From Meconema thalassinum (taxonomy: Eukaryota; Arthropoda; Insecta; Orthoptera; Tettigoniidae), in the NCBI GenBank assembly GCA_946902985.2, contig OX336399.1:160952411-161016410 (forward strand): a DNA stretch of 64,000 nucleotides, in the 5' to 3' direction. The position numbers were made by a program, and so were the translations under genes. The notes beneath the pieces were generated by a model. That model had not been told where the DNA came from and searched no databases. It worked only from the letters and a program-made list of their open reading frames with translations. Below are positions 8,008-20,297 of the stretch, one piece after another; the stretch's first letter is position 1, and every line of letters begins with the position of its first letter.

Positions 8008-9564
8008 CTAGTTATTTCTGCCACGATATCTATTGTTGTATCGATTCCTGTCTTGATATCTGGAATTCTGGTTATAATTTCTATATCGGCTGTCTCTTGC
8101 TTCCTGATCGTATGGCCTCTCATATGGTCCTCTATACCGATCATTTCCTCGAGCGTTACGGATGTTTCCTCGATTTCCTTCGTTCCTTCTGTTTTCCCAG
8201 GAATCTCTTCTGTCCGTTTGAGCTGCGTTGTCAACGACTACCGCATTCACCTCTTGCGTGTTTCTATTGTCGTTTCTTGTATTTCTAGGCGTAACTTGAG
8301 CGCTTGTATAGTCCAATCGCCGTAAAATGTCGTCATAGTGCTCAAGTGTGTTGGCTCCCGACGCTATGAGTGATCGCTGTACCTCAATCGGTAACTGTCT
8401 CGCTATAGCTTGCAAAAGCTCTTCTTCAGGCAATGGAGGAATCAGAAACTGTAATTTAGCCAGCTGTGACGTAAAATAATTGGCATAATGCGTCGGATGT
8501 GACGTAGAATAACGCTTCGAGTACATTTCTGCTCTTACGTTCAGTTGATCCTCGGCACTCCAAAATCTCCTCAAGAATGCGATTGCAAATTGCTCCATAT
8601 TCGCAAAAGTGCTTCTGAATGCTCTAAACCAAGTTAGCGCAGACCCGTCTAAGGCGCGTTCGACTATCCTTAGCTCTCTTTCCTTGGCTACTCTATGTTC
8701 CGCCATGTAGTCTCGAATATCTCGCAGAAATTCGACTGGTGTGACTCCTGTATTTCCAGAAAACTTCCTAGGCTTGTCATCCAGATTTCTGATAATAGTA
8801 ACTGGACCTGAGTATCGTTCGCTTGTACCCAACGTACTCCTATTCGAACTTGGATTATCGTGAGGGGTTGAACTTGCCCTTTCGAATGTCACATTCGGTT
8901 GCGTTTGACGGTCTTCTCCCATGCTAACTTCTTGATTACTCATACTGCGGTCTATCGCTGTCTGATTTATCAATGTTTCTCCTGATGTAATATTCTGACT
9001 GGTGAAACTGTTAAACATAGATTCAAGTTTAGTTATCCTATCTTCTGCCAATTTCTCCGCGGTCTTGACCTGAGTCTTCAACTCATCTAGCGACGTAACA
9101 TTCTGCGTTTTGTTACTCTCGTCTAAATCGTTTTTCAACTTGTCAATCTTGTCTTCGCACGTATTCTTTACTGACGCGACTTGTTCCTTTAACAGATCAA
9201 CATCTGTTCTAAATAGAGTTGAATCTATCTTCTTCGCTTCCTTGTTCTCCGTAAACCTCGCTTCTAAGTTTGCCATACCTGCGATTAATTTTTCATCTAA
9301 TCCTTCACGTTTTTCCTTTGCTTCGGCATCGACCTCACTATACCGTTCTTCCACGATTGCACCGACTCTATTTTTGAATAAAGCTAAGTTTTCATTAACC
9401 TTTTGCTCTATATCGTCGTCTATCTTCCTAATATCTTTCTGCAATTGATTCTCTAATGATTTTAAATTAGAATTAACCTCTCCTAAGACTTCCTCTTTAA
9501 TGGTCCCAATTACTGACTTTAAATCCTTAATCTCATTACCTAGATTCTTTCTAGACCTTTGATT
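8008..9564 (-). CDS. Retrotransposon Gag-like protein, frame B (U2)
   Basis: The same architecture as the U1 copy: coiled coil, capsid-type Gag domain, cysteine-free basic tail and TAG stop. It has Glu at residue 53 and a Thr for Asn at residue 319, in the middle of the Gag domain just after the Trp-Phe core. U5 has the same Thr and U6 does not. No ATG occurs near the frame's start. Confidence 0.75.
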   Translation of the reverse strand, partial: NQRSRKNLGNEIKDLKSVIGTIKEEVLGEVNSNLKSLENQLQKDIRKIDDDIEQKVNENLALFKNRVGAIVEERYSEVDAEAKEKREGLDEKLIAGMANLEARFTENKEAKKIDSTLFRTDVDLLKEQVASVKNTCEDKIDKLKNDLDESNKTQNVTSLDELKTQVKTAEKLAEDRITKLESMFNSFTSQNITSGETLINQTAIDRSMSNQEVSMGEDRQTQPNVTFERASSTPHDNPSSNRSTLGTSERYSGPVTIIRNLDDKPRKFSGNTGVTPVEFLRDIRDYMAEHRVAKERELRIVERALDGSALTWFRAFRSTFANMEQFAIAFLRRFWSAEDQLNVRAEMYSKRYSTSHPTHYANYFTSQLAKLQFLIPPLPEEELLQAIARQLPIEVQRSLIASGANTLEHYDDILRRLDYTSAQVTPRNTRNDNRNTQEVNAVVVDNAAQTDRRDSWENRRNEGNRGNIRNARGNDRYRGPYERPYDQEARDSRYRNYNQNSRYQDRNRYNNRYRGRNN

Positions 9565-10409
9565 TTAGTCTCGAAAGATACTTCGGTAGACCACTCTTGA
9601 ATTTTGCCTACATCTGTCACTAAACCATCGATGTCGAACCTCAACTTCGATACGTCCGATTTAATGTCTTTCTGTATAGACATAACGTCTGTTCTTAAAG
9701 TGAAAATGTTTTCTTCTCCTTTACTTTCTAATTCAATAATATTCTTTCTTAATATTTGAAAATTTTCCTCTCCTTTCATATTTACTGCAATTATATATAA
9801 TTGTAAAGTCTTAAGCATTTCATTATTCTTTAAAGTTAATCTATTCTCTAACCTAGTTAACTTGTTTTCTAATTCAGTGTTAGTTTCTTCACTACGAGCT
9901 TGTAATTTCTCTTCCAATGATTTGAAATTATCCTCACTATTTGACTGTAATCTTTCTTCTAATGATTTTAAATTTTCTTCACCAGTTGACTGTAACCTTT
10001 CTTCTAATGATTTAAAACTATCTTTCAAGTTAGCTTCACTAGCTTTCAAATGGCTTTCAGTACTAGTCTTTAATCTAGTTTCTAATGACATCAACTCATC
10101 TTTACTATTTGACTGTAATAATTTTAAATTTTCTTCAGTACTAGTCTGTAATCTAGTCTCTAATGACTTTAAATTATCTTCACTAGTTGACTGTAATCTA
10201 GTCTCTAATGACTTTAAACTGTCGTTCAGATTGCCTTCGTTACTAGCCTGTAATGCTTGTACATTTTCTTTACATCTAGCTTTTAATCTAGCTTCTGAAC
10301 TATTTATCTGTTCTTTAACTTCCGTTTCCATTTTAGAAATAGTTTCTGCAATACCAGACATACCCGTCTGTAACTCTCCTAACACCTTAGCTAAATCTTC
10401 CGGCAACAT
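9540..10409 (-). CDS. Coiled-coil Gag N-terminal frame A (U2)
   Basis: Intact, 289 codons starting MLPEDLAKVLGELQTGMSGI. Residues 20-60 and 62-285 are predicted by eye as coiled coil: regular Leu/Ile spacing, many Glu and Lys, no Pro after residue 3. The central part is the 15-residue repeat at 9879-10226. It ends at TAG 9540-9542, overlapping frame B by 25 nt. B lies in the -1 frame relative to A, and the overlap holds no standard slippery heptamer, so an old indel is likelier than programmed frameshifting. An extended coiled coil before a Gag domain would serve oligomerisation. This is inferred from the adjacent domain only. U2 has Tyr for Asp at about residue 205, as in U6, and Lys for Gln in the KTSTESH repeat. 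Confidence 0.65.
   Translation of the reverse strand: MLPEDLAKVLGELQTGMSGIAETISKMETEVKEQINSSEARLKARCKENVQALQASNEGNLNDSLKSLETRLQSTSEDNLKSLETRLQTSTEENLKLLQSNSKDELMSLETRLKTSTESHLKASEANLKDSFKSLEERLQSTGEENLKSLEERLQSNSEDNFKSLEEKLQARSEETNTELENKLTRLENRLTLKNNEMLKTLQLYIIAVNMKGEENFQILRKNIIELESKGEENIFTLRTDVMSIQKDIKSDVSKLRFDIDGLVTDVGKIQEWSTEVSFETKIKGLERI
9879..10226 (-). repeat. In-frame 45-bp minisatellite encoding 15-residue coiled-coil repeats
   Basis: About seven degenerate copies of a unit like ENLKSLEERLQSNSE within frame A (residues about 62-177). Two copies are cut short or extended. At DNA level the + strand shows recurring words such as TCTAATGACTTTAAA and GACTGTAATCT. The equivalent blocks in the other units are 2666-3013, 17089-17436, 25104-25451, 32248-32595, 39458-39805, 46669-47016, 54746-55093 and 61961-62308. 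Confidence 0.85.
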
Positions 10410-10704
10410 AATTATATTTTCAATATACGTTTTACTCAGAGACGTTAGACAACAACACATCACAATGTCTCAATTCCTGCATTCACTTGGGTATAGGAAA
10501 AATGTGACTTATAACTAACATGATATACGATTAACATGAACACTGGAATGGGCACACAAGTATATTGTCTGACTAAGTTTAATAAATTTTATAACACAAT
10601 TAAATGAACTTGAGATCCATCTCTCAGTAATCTAAATCTGATGTGATTCCATAGAATAAACAAAATCGAAGCCCCACAAGTTGGATAAAGGCAATTCTCC
10701 CTCC

Positions 10705-10716
10705 CTCTCTCTCTCT
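10705..10716. repeat. (CT)6 microsatellite (U2)
   Basis: Shortened tract, preceded by CCTCC, identical in U5 and U6. Confidence 0.95.
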
Positions 10717-12936
10717 GTACCCGTTCGTCCTGGGGATGCGATGACCCATCTGCTATTACATCGCATTCCTGGAGTTCCAGGACAGAGCGGAGTTAAATGA
10801 ACCTCTAGTCAAATAAGGAATGTGTCGGAAATTCAGCTGAGTTATCGAAAAAGCAGTGGGTAACACGAGACAAAGTATCTCTAGGGTCGTTACGGGCTTA
10901 AGTTTAATAAAAAAAATGCAAATATAAATGGGCGCCATCAACTGAATTCCTAGCAAACCACCTCCTTTCCGGTTAAGCCTTACTCAAGACAAGGAAAGAA
11001 AAAGGAAAATCACACCACCATCAGATCACAACTAAGATAAAAACAAATTTATTTCACTTTGATAGTCAGACAGACATTTTAAATATACCTCCTACCTGAG
11101 AGTATGGTCGAATGCCAACGTTAAATTGTCATTGTCCAAAAATCGAACCATCTCTTTTCTAATCAAAAATATTTCATCCACATAGAACAAAAAAATCTCT
11201 AAAGTTCTCTTGGGTTCTCAGGATCACTGTAGCACTATGTCTTTCGTCACTGACATTTGTGAAACCTGAGACCTAATTTCTCTTTAATTTAACATCATAA
11301 ATGTGGATTTGAAAAAAGTTATTAATCTGTCTAAACATACACATATTATAATCACATATTTTAAATATCACGTATTTTATGGCTTGCATGGCATAATTTA
11401 AATGTTGAACATGTTAGTCAAATGCTCCTAAACATTGAATAATTAATTTACACTATTTACATTGTCATTCATAATTACTTGTTCGTGAATTACAGAAAAT
11501 TCACGGCTTATTGGTCATCGTTATCATCATCATCAAAATTAAATATTTCTCACATTAATTCTCATCTCAAAATTCTACATATTCCTGTCAGGATCATTAA
11601 TTCATCACCATTTAATCATTTAAATCCTCAACTCAAGTTGCAATTCCTTCAAATTATATCTCAATTAAATTTATTTAATTCCATATAAATTCATTAATCA
11701 TCAGCTTCTTTAGTTAATTATCACCTTCTAATTCAGTTATTCATCATCATTACAATCGTCTATTAATTTATTTCAATCAGTTTATTTATCCAATCTTTAA
11801 TTCATCCATTTATTTAATTCATTGATTTATTCCAAAATTTAATTTATCAAATTATTTAAATTTTATTCTTCTGGTTATTTAGATTTTTATTATTTCATCT
11901 AGTCATTCTGATTTTTATTTCATTAGGTCAGATCGTTAATATGCTTAAATCTCAGATTATTATTTCATTAATTATTATTCTCAGAAAATCTTGTATTATC
12001 AACTTTATTTATTTGTTTAATTTCCTAACAAATTGTTTAATATGGTTTATAGAACGTTGTCTTACAGTTTTATTACTTCCAAGTTATATCTCGTATTTAA
12101 TTTATCATGCCAAAAAATATTATTGCCTTCACGACATCACGTTGGATCTAACTATCCACAACGACATTATATTTCCTCAATTCTTCAAATATCACATTTG
12201 AATACAACAATTATTCCACAAAAACTCCATAAATATTCAGCACATACAGCATGAATCTCAACAATTACGCTAGACTGGGTTCAACAACCTCATGTCTGCT
12301 TCAAAATGCATTAGCAACATTGCAACTATCACTTGGAAACTTCCACAAAATGCCTATCACAAACTTCACTTAACCATGTCGCATGATCTACAAAAAATAT
12401 ATAACTGGCTTCAAATTATCAACGCACACAATCTCCAATAACTGTAATTAATCTGATCACATCTAGACAACTTCTTAAACAATTGGAAAAATATTACCTT
12501 AGTAATTCAAGATTTGCTTTCAAATAGCATAAATTCTCTTACAATTCTCATAATTCACATCACAGAAAATCACCAATGTGCTATAATCTCTCATATCAAA
12601 ATCTGCAATACTGATCTGCCTTAAAATAAATCTGACCATTAATGATTCATCTTACAAGATTCAATTACTTTAACTCCTTCTCAAAGGTATCCAACACAAT
12701 TATAAAAATCATCAAAAGCATCAGCTGTACCAGCTGTTAAACTGAAATTACTCTTAAAAGAGTATAGCAACAAAATATTGGATTGGCAAACAAGAATTAC
12801 AAAACGTAATCCTGCTGACATTTATCGTTACTTTATTTAACAAAATTTCGACTGATATGTGACTAGTAGTTCCTTGTTTGATTCACTTACAATCTCATGT
12901 ACACTCGGATGATAACAATGAGTCCCTCTATGGCAA

Positions 12937-13087
12937 GTAAGATGAGTAACCACCGTACAGTCGTATAAATACGAAAGACCTCGCCTCGTCGACTAATCAT
13001 GATAGTGCCCTAAACGATGGGTAAGATGAGTAACCACCATTCAATCGTATAAATACGAAAGACCCCATCTCGTAGACTATATGAGTG
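12937..13087. repeat. 84-bp imperfect duplication (U2)
   Basis: Same as 5727-5877. Both copies are present with both TCGTATAAATACGA palindromes. Confidence 0.75.
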
Positions 13088-14220
13088 AATGTACCAGATA
13101 GGAATCAACAAGTTTCTAGTTGCCATATAAAAGCGATATTCATTCACTAAAGTGAATAACTTCTTAATATCTCCAAACAATCCAATGGAAAAAATCCCTA
13201 CTGATGAATAATACACACTCGCTAGTATGCAATGAACTGACGAAGTAATTTTAGATAATCAATTGCAGATCACGTGTTCGAAATACTCGTTACACAAAAA
13301 AAACTATTCATGAAAGCTATCCTTGCTGGAAAAATGTCTAAAAGACCAAACATCTGCTTAATAAAGCCAACCAATGGTGAGAATTTCGTATAATGATGCC
13401 TGCCATATCATATGGTCACGCCATATTCTAGCAAAATTCGAAGCATATAAAGTCAAACCATGTCTAAATAATCGTATCACTCCTATTAGAAAAATATACA
13501 TGTGTGCCCAGTATTCATGAAAATAATCGTATCAGGTAGTTATAACTCTTACAGTACCTTCTCATAATCAGCTGTTATTAAATTTCAAAGATCGTCGATT
13601 TTCCCTATGTAATGAATTTCTCGAAAGATCGGCGTGAATATCATTCCATCCATGCAATGACGATTGCCTTCGAATTCCAAGTGAATCAGCTGGTGGACCT
13701 CCTCCTCGTCAGGAATCGAATCCATCGCTCCGTGGTGCCATTGCGTCTCTGTCTGCGTTTACTCCGACATGATAAACTTCTGGTTATCCATAGCGGATAT
13801 TGTCCAAATCTTCACGAAAAAGTTCATAGAAACAGCGGACCCCCTATTCCTCTTCTACGTTACGCCACTGTTCCATTAAATGTTCAGTTTGAGTGTCGAA
13901 AGTTCAATCTCCAATAACTGATAAGTCTCACTTTCGTAAAATAAAATTTTATGTGAGAGTGTCTAAGTTTATGAAACACCCTGTAGTTGTGTTCATATTC
14001 GGTAATTTATAAAACTGTATAAGAAATAAATGTATTAATGCACGAGCTAATGTTCATCAGTGCATATGCTTACAACATTCCGTTTGCTTGAAATTGTTAA
14101 TGTTACTTGGAATGCGTTATGAAATGCATTGTCGTAATGTTATTCAGAAAAACTGTGTTCAGACTGCGTTGAAATGCAGCTTAGAATCAAGTTCTCCAAC
14201 TACTCACAATGCTGTTCTAA

Positions 14221-14520
14221 CATCCCGGCCGCCTATGCTTGCTTGCTCGGCAAGTCCGCCTGGATCAATGCCCTGCTTGTCGTTCGCTGTTCGGTGATGT
14301 TGAAATTGTCGCCTACACTTTTGCCGTGACAGTTTCGGTTCGCTACGCGACCTTCACCATGCGTTTGGCTTGCGCTACTGAGCTCGACCCTGCTTGCTCG
14401 GCTGACAGAGCTCCACTGAATGTGTCCGCACTGTCTTTACTCTTATCTGCCTGGCGCAGACACGTGGCGTTCACCCCACCACTATGCTCTCGCGTCACAA
14501 TTATAATCTCGAACCCTCAT
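14221..14520 (-). other. GC-rich junction segment (U2/U3)
   Basis: As 7011-7310. The minus-strand 57-codon frame lies at 14343-14516 and is intact. Confidence 0.3.
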
Positions 14521-15217
14521 CATCTCGGCTATTACGTTATAAAATAACTTAAGGGTTATCTAACTTCCTTAAAATTATTACCACATATAATGCATGTTAT
14601 ATCTTCTCTTCTAAGATGTTTAAATACCATGTTCCATATAGATCTTAATAAAGCTTCATAAATCCATCCATAATTCCATCTGCTTAACTGCGGTCAGCGC
14701 CTTCTTGATCCTAGACCTACTACGTCATCCTGACATTCCTCTTGACTCGATCTGAGCGCTATCTTTTCTTAACTCTTCCCAAAATCTAAACTACGGCTTA
14801 ATGTCTGCTGGCGTAGCCGATATCCTCAACTAGGTATCGGGTACATCTCTCCCGTACATCTCCTTTTTTAAAAATCAGGATTGAGGAAAAATAATACACT
14901 CTCAGGCATTCTATATATATAACACATGTACACGATAGCTCAACAATTCTCTTAATCAGCATGATGGTACTTTCTGACTCTCAACAATGATGATTGACTT
15001 CCAATGATTAGCATTTTTTTTAGAGTTAATTTGACGTTTTTTTTCCTTCGCCACTCGTGCTTGCTCGATTGACATCTCTGACTGTCTCTTCGAGTGGTGC
15101 ACTAGGCTGTCTATCTTCTTGCCTCGACCTCTCATATCCACGATTATCTCGTCTTTCGTTAGGATCGTTTCTTCGGCCATCCTGCCGGTCGTTCCGATTA
15201 TACTGTTGACCTTGGCT
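14521..15217. other. Gag 3' flank and open extension (U3)
   Basis: No gene in 14521-15025. The 63-codon extension is at 15026-15217. Confidence 0.4.
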
Positions 15218-16774
15218 CTAGTTATTTCTGCCACGATATCTATTGTTGTATCGATTCCTGTCTTGATATCTGGAATTCTGGTTATAATTTCTATATCGGC
15301 TGTCTCTTGCTTCCTGATCGTATGGCCTCTCATATGGTCCTCTATACCGATCATTTCCTCGAGCGTTACGGATGTTTCCTCGATTTCCTTCGTTCCTTCT
15401 GTTTTCCCAGGAATCTCTTCTGTCCGTTTGAGCTGCGTTGTCAACGACTACCGCATTCACCTCTTGCGTGTTTCTATTGTCGTTTCTTGTATTTCTAGGC
15501 GTAACTTGAGCGCTTGTATAGTCCAATCGCCGTAAAATGTCGTCATAGTGCTCAAGTGTGTTGGCTCCCGACGCTATGAGTGATCGCTGTACCTCAATCG
15601 GTAACTGTCTCGCTATAGCTTGCAAAAGCTCTTCTTCAGGCAATGGAGGAATCAGAAACTGTAATTTAGCCAGCTGTGACGTAAAATAATTGGCATAATG
15701 CGTCGGATGTGACGTAGAATAACGCTTCGAGTACATTTCTGCTCTTACGTTCAGTTGATCCTCGGCACTCCAAAATCTCCTCAAGAATGCGATTGCAAAT
15801 TGCTCCATATTCGCAAAATTGCTTCTGAATGCTCTAAACCAAGTTAGCGCAGACCCGTCTAAGGCGCGTTCGACTATCCTTAGCTCTCTTTCCTTGGCTA
15901 CTCTATGTTCCGCCATGTAGTCTCGAATATCTCGCAGAAATTCGACTGGTGTGACTCCTGTATTTCCAGAAAACTTCCTAGGCTTGTCATCCAGATTTCT
16001 GATAATAGTAACTGGACCTGAGTATCGTTCGCTTGTACCCAACGTACTCCTATTCGAACTTGGATTATCGTGAGGGGTTGAACTTGCCCTTTCGAATGTC
16101 ACATTCGGTTGCGTTTGACGGTCTTCTCCCATGCTAACTTCTTGATTACTCATACTGCGGTCTATCGCTGTCTGATTTATCAATGTTTCTCCTGATGTAA
16201 TATTCTGACTGGTGAAACTGTTAAACATAGATTCAAGTTTAGTTATCCTATCTTCTGCCAATTTCTCCGCGGTCTTGACCTGAGTCTTCAACTCATCTAG
16301 CGACGTAACATTCTGCGTTTTGTTACTCTCGTCTAAATCGTTTTTCAACTTGTCAATCTTGTCTTCGCACGTATTCTTTACTGACGCGACTTGTTCCTTT
16401 AACAGATCAACATCTGTTCTAAATAGAGTTGAATCTATCTTCTTCGCTTCCTTGTTCTCCGTAAACCTCGCTTCTAAGTTTGCCATACCTGCGATTAATT
16501 TTTCATCTAATCCTTCACGTTTTTCCTTTGCTTCGGCATCGACCTCACTATACCGTTCTTCCAAGATTGCACCGACTCTATTTTTGAATAAAGCTAAGTT
16601 TTCATTAACCTTTTGCTCTATATCGTCGTCTATCTTCCTAATATCTTTCTGCAATTGATTCTCTAATGATTTTAAATTAGAATTAACCTCTCCTAAGACT
16701 TCCTCTTTAATGGTCCCAATTACTGACTTTAAATCCTTAATCTCATTACCTAGATTCTTTCTAGACCTTTGATT
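15218..16774 (-). CDS. Retrotransposon Gag-like protein, frame B (U3)
   Basis: Full-length frame ending at the common TAG. The only coding difference from the consensus is Leu for Val at residue 71, in the coiled-coil part. The capsid-type domain and basic tail are unchanged. Confidence 0.75.
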   Translation of the reverse strand, partial: NQRSRKNLGNEIKDLKSVIGTIKEEVLGEVNSNLKSLENQLQKDIRKIDDDIEQKVNENLALFKNRVGAILEERYSEVDAEAKEKREGLDEKLIAGMANLEARFTENKEAKKIDSTLFRTDVDLLKEQVASVKNTCEDKIDKLKNDLDESNKTQNVTSLDELKTQVKTAEKLAEDRITKLESMFNSFTSQNITSGETLINQTAIDRSMSNQEVSMGEDRQTQPNVTFERASSTPHDNPSSNRSTLGTSERYSGPVTIIRNLDDKPRKFSGNTGVTPVEFLRDIRDYMAEHRVAKERELRIVERALDGSALTWFRAFRSNFANMEQFAIAFLRRFWSAEDQLNVRAEMYSKRYSTSHPTHYANYFTSQLAKLQFLIPPLPEEELLQAIARQLPIEVQRSLIASGANTLEHYDDILRRLDYTSAQVTPRNTRNDNRNTQEVNAVVVDNAAQTDRRDSWENRRNEGNRGNIRNARGNDRYRGPYERPYDQEARDSRYRNYNQNSRYQDRNRYNNRYRGRNN

Positions 16775-17619
16775 TTAGTCTCGAAAGATACTTCGGTAGA
16801 CCACTCTTGAATTTTGCCTACATCTGTCACTAAACCATCGATGTCGAACCTCAACTTCGATACGTCCGATTTAATGTCTTTCTGTATAGACATAACGTCT
16901 GTTCTTAAAGTGAAAATGTTTTCTTCTCCTTTACTTTCTAATTCAATAATATTCTTTCTTAATATTTGAAAATTTTCCTCTCCTTTCATATTTACTGCAA
17001 TTATATCTAATTGTAAAGTCTTAAGCATTTCATTATTCTTTAAAGTTAATCTATTCTCTAACCTAGTTAACTTGTTTTCTAATTCAGTGTTAGTTTCTTC
17101 ACTACGAGCTTGTAATTTCTCTTCCAATGATTTGAAATTATCCTCACTATTTGACTGTAATCTTTCTTCTAATGATTTTAAATTTTCTTCACCAGTTGAC
17201 TGTAACCTTTCTTCTAATGATTTAAAACTATCTTTCAAGTTAGCTTCACTAGCTTTCAAATGGCTTTCAGTACTAGTCTGTAATCTAGTTTCTAATGACA
17301 TCAACTCATCTTTACTATTTGACTGTAATAATTTTAAATTTTCTTCAGTACTAGTCTGTAATCTAGTCTCTAATGACTTTAAATTATCTTCACTAGTTGA
17401 CTGTAATCTAGTCTCTAATGACTTTAAACTGTCGTTCAGATTGCCTTCGTTACTAGCCTGTAATGCTTGTCCATTTTCTTTACATCTAGCTTTTAATCTA
17501 GCTTCTGAACTATTTATCTGTTCTTTAACTTCCGTTTCCATTTTAGAAATAGTTTCTGCAATACCAGACATACCCGTCTGTAACTCTCCTAACACCTTAG
17601 CTAAATCTTCCGGCAACAT
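16750..17619 (-). CDS. Coiled-coil Gag N-terminal frame A (U3)
   Basis: Intact, 289 codons from the same ATG. It has Gly for Val at about residue 50 (KENGQAL) and keeps Asp and Gln at the two sites where B-type units differ. It overlaps frame B by 25 nt. Confidence 0.65.
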   Translation of the reverse strand: MLPEDLAKVLGELQTGMSGIAETISKMETEVKEQINSSEARLKARCKENGQALQASNEGNLNDSLKSLETRLQSTSEDNLKSLETRLQTSTEENLKLLQSNSKDELMSLETRLQTSTESHLKASEANLKDSFKSLEERLQSTGEENLKSLEERLQSNSEDNFKSLEEKLQARSEETNTELENKLTRLENRLTLKNNEMLKTLQLDIIAVNMKGEENFQILRKNIIELESKGEENIFTLRTDVMSIQKDIKSDVSKLRFDIDGLVTDVGKIQEWSTEVSFETKIKGLERI

Positions 17620-17910
17620 AATTATATTTTCAATATACGTTTTATTCAGAGACGTTAGACAACAACACATCACAATGTCTCAATTCCTGCATTCACTTGG
17701 GTATAGGAAAAATGTGACTTATAACTAACATGATATACGATTAACATGAACACTGGAATGGGCACACAAGTATATTGTCTGACTAAGTTTAATAAATTTT
17801 ATAACACAATTAAATGAACTTGAGATCCATCTCTCAGTAATCTAAATCTGATGTGATTCCATAGAATAAACAAAATCGAAGCCCCACAAGTTGGATAAAG
17901 GCAATTCTCC

Positions 17911-17926
17911 CTCTCTCTCTCTCTCT
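17911..17926. repeat. (CT)8 microsatellite (U3)
   Basis: Eight CT dinucleotides. The U7 counterpart has nine. Confidence 0.95.
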
Positions 17927-20146
17927 GTACCCGTTCGTCCTGGGGATGCGATGACCCATCTGCTATTACATCGCATTCCTGGAGTTCCAGGACAGAGCGG
18001 AGTTAAATGAACCTCTAGTCAAATAAGGAATGTGTCGGAAATTCAGCTGAGTTATCGAAAAAGCAGTGGGTAACACGAGACAAAGTATCTCTAGGGTCGT
18101 TACGGGCTTAAGTTTAATAAAAAAATGCAAATATAAATGGGCGCCATCAACTGAATTCCTAGCAAACCACCTCCTTTCCGGTTAAGCCTTACTCAAGACA
18201 AGGAAAGAAAAAGGAAAATCACACCACCATCAGATCACAACTAAGATAAAAACAAATTTATTTCACTTTGATAGTCAGACAGACATTTTAAATATACCTC
18301 CTACCTGAGAGTATGGTCGAATGCCAACGTTAAATTGTCATTGTCCAAAAATCGAACCATCTCTTTTCTAATCAAAAATATTTCATCCACATAGAACAAA
18401 AAAAATCTCTAAAGTTCTCTTGGGTTCTCAGGATCACTGTAGCATTATGTCTTTCGTCACTGACATTTGTGAAACCTGAGACCTAATTTTTCTTTAATTT
18501 AACATCATAAATGTGGATTTGAAAAAAGTTATTAATCTGTCTAAACATACACATATTATAATCACATATTTTAAATATCACGTATTTTATGGCTTGCATG
18601 GCATAATTTAAATGTTGAACATGTTAGTCAAATGCTCCTAAACATTGAATAATTAATTTACACTATTTACATTGTCATTCATAATTACTTGTTCGTGAAT
18701 TACAGAAAATTCACGGCTTATTGGTCATCGTTATCATCATCATCAAAATTAAATATTTCTCACATTAATTCTCATCTCAAAATTCTACATATTCCTGTCA
18801 GGATCATTAATTCATCACCATTTAATCATTTAAATCCTCAACTCAAGTTGCAATTCCTTCAAATTATATCTCAATTAAATTTATTTAATTCCATATAAAT
18901 TCATTAATCATCAGCTTCCTTAGTTAATTATCACCTTCTAATTCAGTTATTCATCATCATTACAATCGTCTATTAATTTATTTCAATCAGTTTATTTATC
19001 CAATCTTTAATTCATCCATTTATTTAATTCATTGATTTATTCCAAAATTTAATTTATCAAATTATTTAAATTTTATTCTTCTGGTTATTTAGATTTTTAT
19101 TATTTCATCTAGTCATTCTGATTTTTATTTCATTAGGTCAGATCGTTAATATGCTTAAATCTCAGATTATTATTTCATTAATTATTATTCTCAGAAAATC
19201 TTGTATTATCAACTTTATTTATTTGTTTAATTTCCTAACAAATTGTTTAATATGGTTTATAGAACGTTGTCTTACAGTTTTATTACTTCCAAGTTATATC
19301 TCGTATTTAATTTATCATGCCAAAAAATATTATTGCCTTCACGACATCACGTTGGATCTAACTATCCACAACGACATTATATTTCCTCAATTCTTCAAAT
19401 ATCACATTTGAATACAACAATTATTCCACAAAAACTCCATAAATATTCAGCACATACAGCATGAATCTCAACAATTACGCTAGACTGGGTTCAACAACCT
19501 CATGTCTGCTTCAAAATGCATTAGCAACATTGCAACTATCACTTGGAAACTTCCACAAAATGCCTATCACAAACTTCACTTAACCATGTTGCATGATCTA
19601 CAAAAAATATATAACTGGCTTCAAATTATCAACGCACACAATCTCCAATAACTGTAATTAATCTGATCACATCTAGACAACTTCTTAAACAATTGGAAAA
19701 ATATTACCTTAGTAATTCAAGATTTGCTTTCAAATAGCATAAATTCTCTTACAATTCTCATAATTCACATCACAGAAAAACACCAATGTGCTATAATCTC
19801 TCATATCAAAATCTGCAATACTGATCTGCCTTAAAATAAATCTGACCATTAATGATTCATCTTACAAGATTCAATTACTTTAACTCCTTCTCAAAGGTAT
19901 CCAACACAATTATAAAAATCATCAAAAGCATCAGCTGTACCAGCTGTTAAACTGAAATTACTCTTAAAAGAGTATAGCAACAAAATATTGGATTGGCAAA
20001 CAAGAATTACAAAACGTAATCCTGCTGACATTTATCGTTACTTTATTTAACAAAATTTCGACTGATATGTGACTAGTAGTTCCTTGTTTGATTCACTTAC
20101 AATCTCATGTACACTCGGATGATAACAATGAGTCCCTCTATGGCAA

Positions 20147-20297
20147 GTAAGATGAGTAACCACCGTACAGTCGTATAAATACGAAAGACCTCGCCTCGTC
20201 GACTAATCATGATAGTGCCCTAAACGATGGGTAAGATGGGTAACCACCATACAATCGTATAAATACGAAAGACCCCATCTCGTAGACTATATGAGTG
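20147..20297. repeat. 84-bp imperfect duplication (U3)
   Basis: Both copies are present. The second reads GTAAGATGGG and CATACAATCG, marks shared only with U7. Confidence 0.75.

Larger units (their letters stand above)
10410..14238. other. Gene-free segment of U2
   Basis: It follows the layout given for U1: leader, CT tract (10705), AT-rich stretch (11471-12140), 84-bp duplication (12937), TCGTAT zone, and the small acidic minus frame at about 13585-13725. I see no RNA gene and no further long frame. Confidence 0.5.
7214..14423. repeat. Tandem unit U2 (B type, apparent recombinant)
   Basis: 7210 bp. It carries the B-type marks (CT)6, an 8-A run near 10912 and the KTSTESH version of frame A. 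Its variant at 8609 matches U5 only. Its variants at 9796, 10435 and 12379 match U6 only. A private T lies at 7434 and a private AAAATCACC at about 12568. Confidence 0.97.

Noticed and set aside
9862..10518. 218-codon + strand frame opposite frame A (and equivalents in the other units)
   Set aside because: It is the antisense of the 15-residue repeats. The Ser/Leu/Asn-rich product mirrors the repeat, and it lies entirely over the better supported minus-strand frame and its leader.
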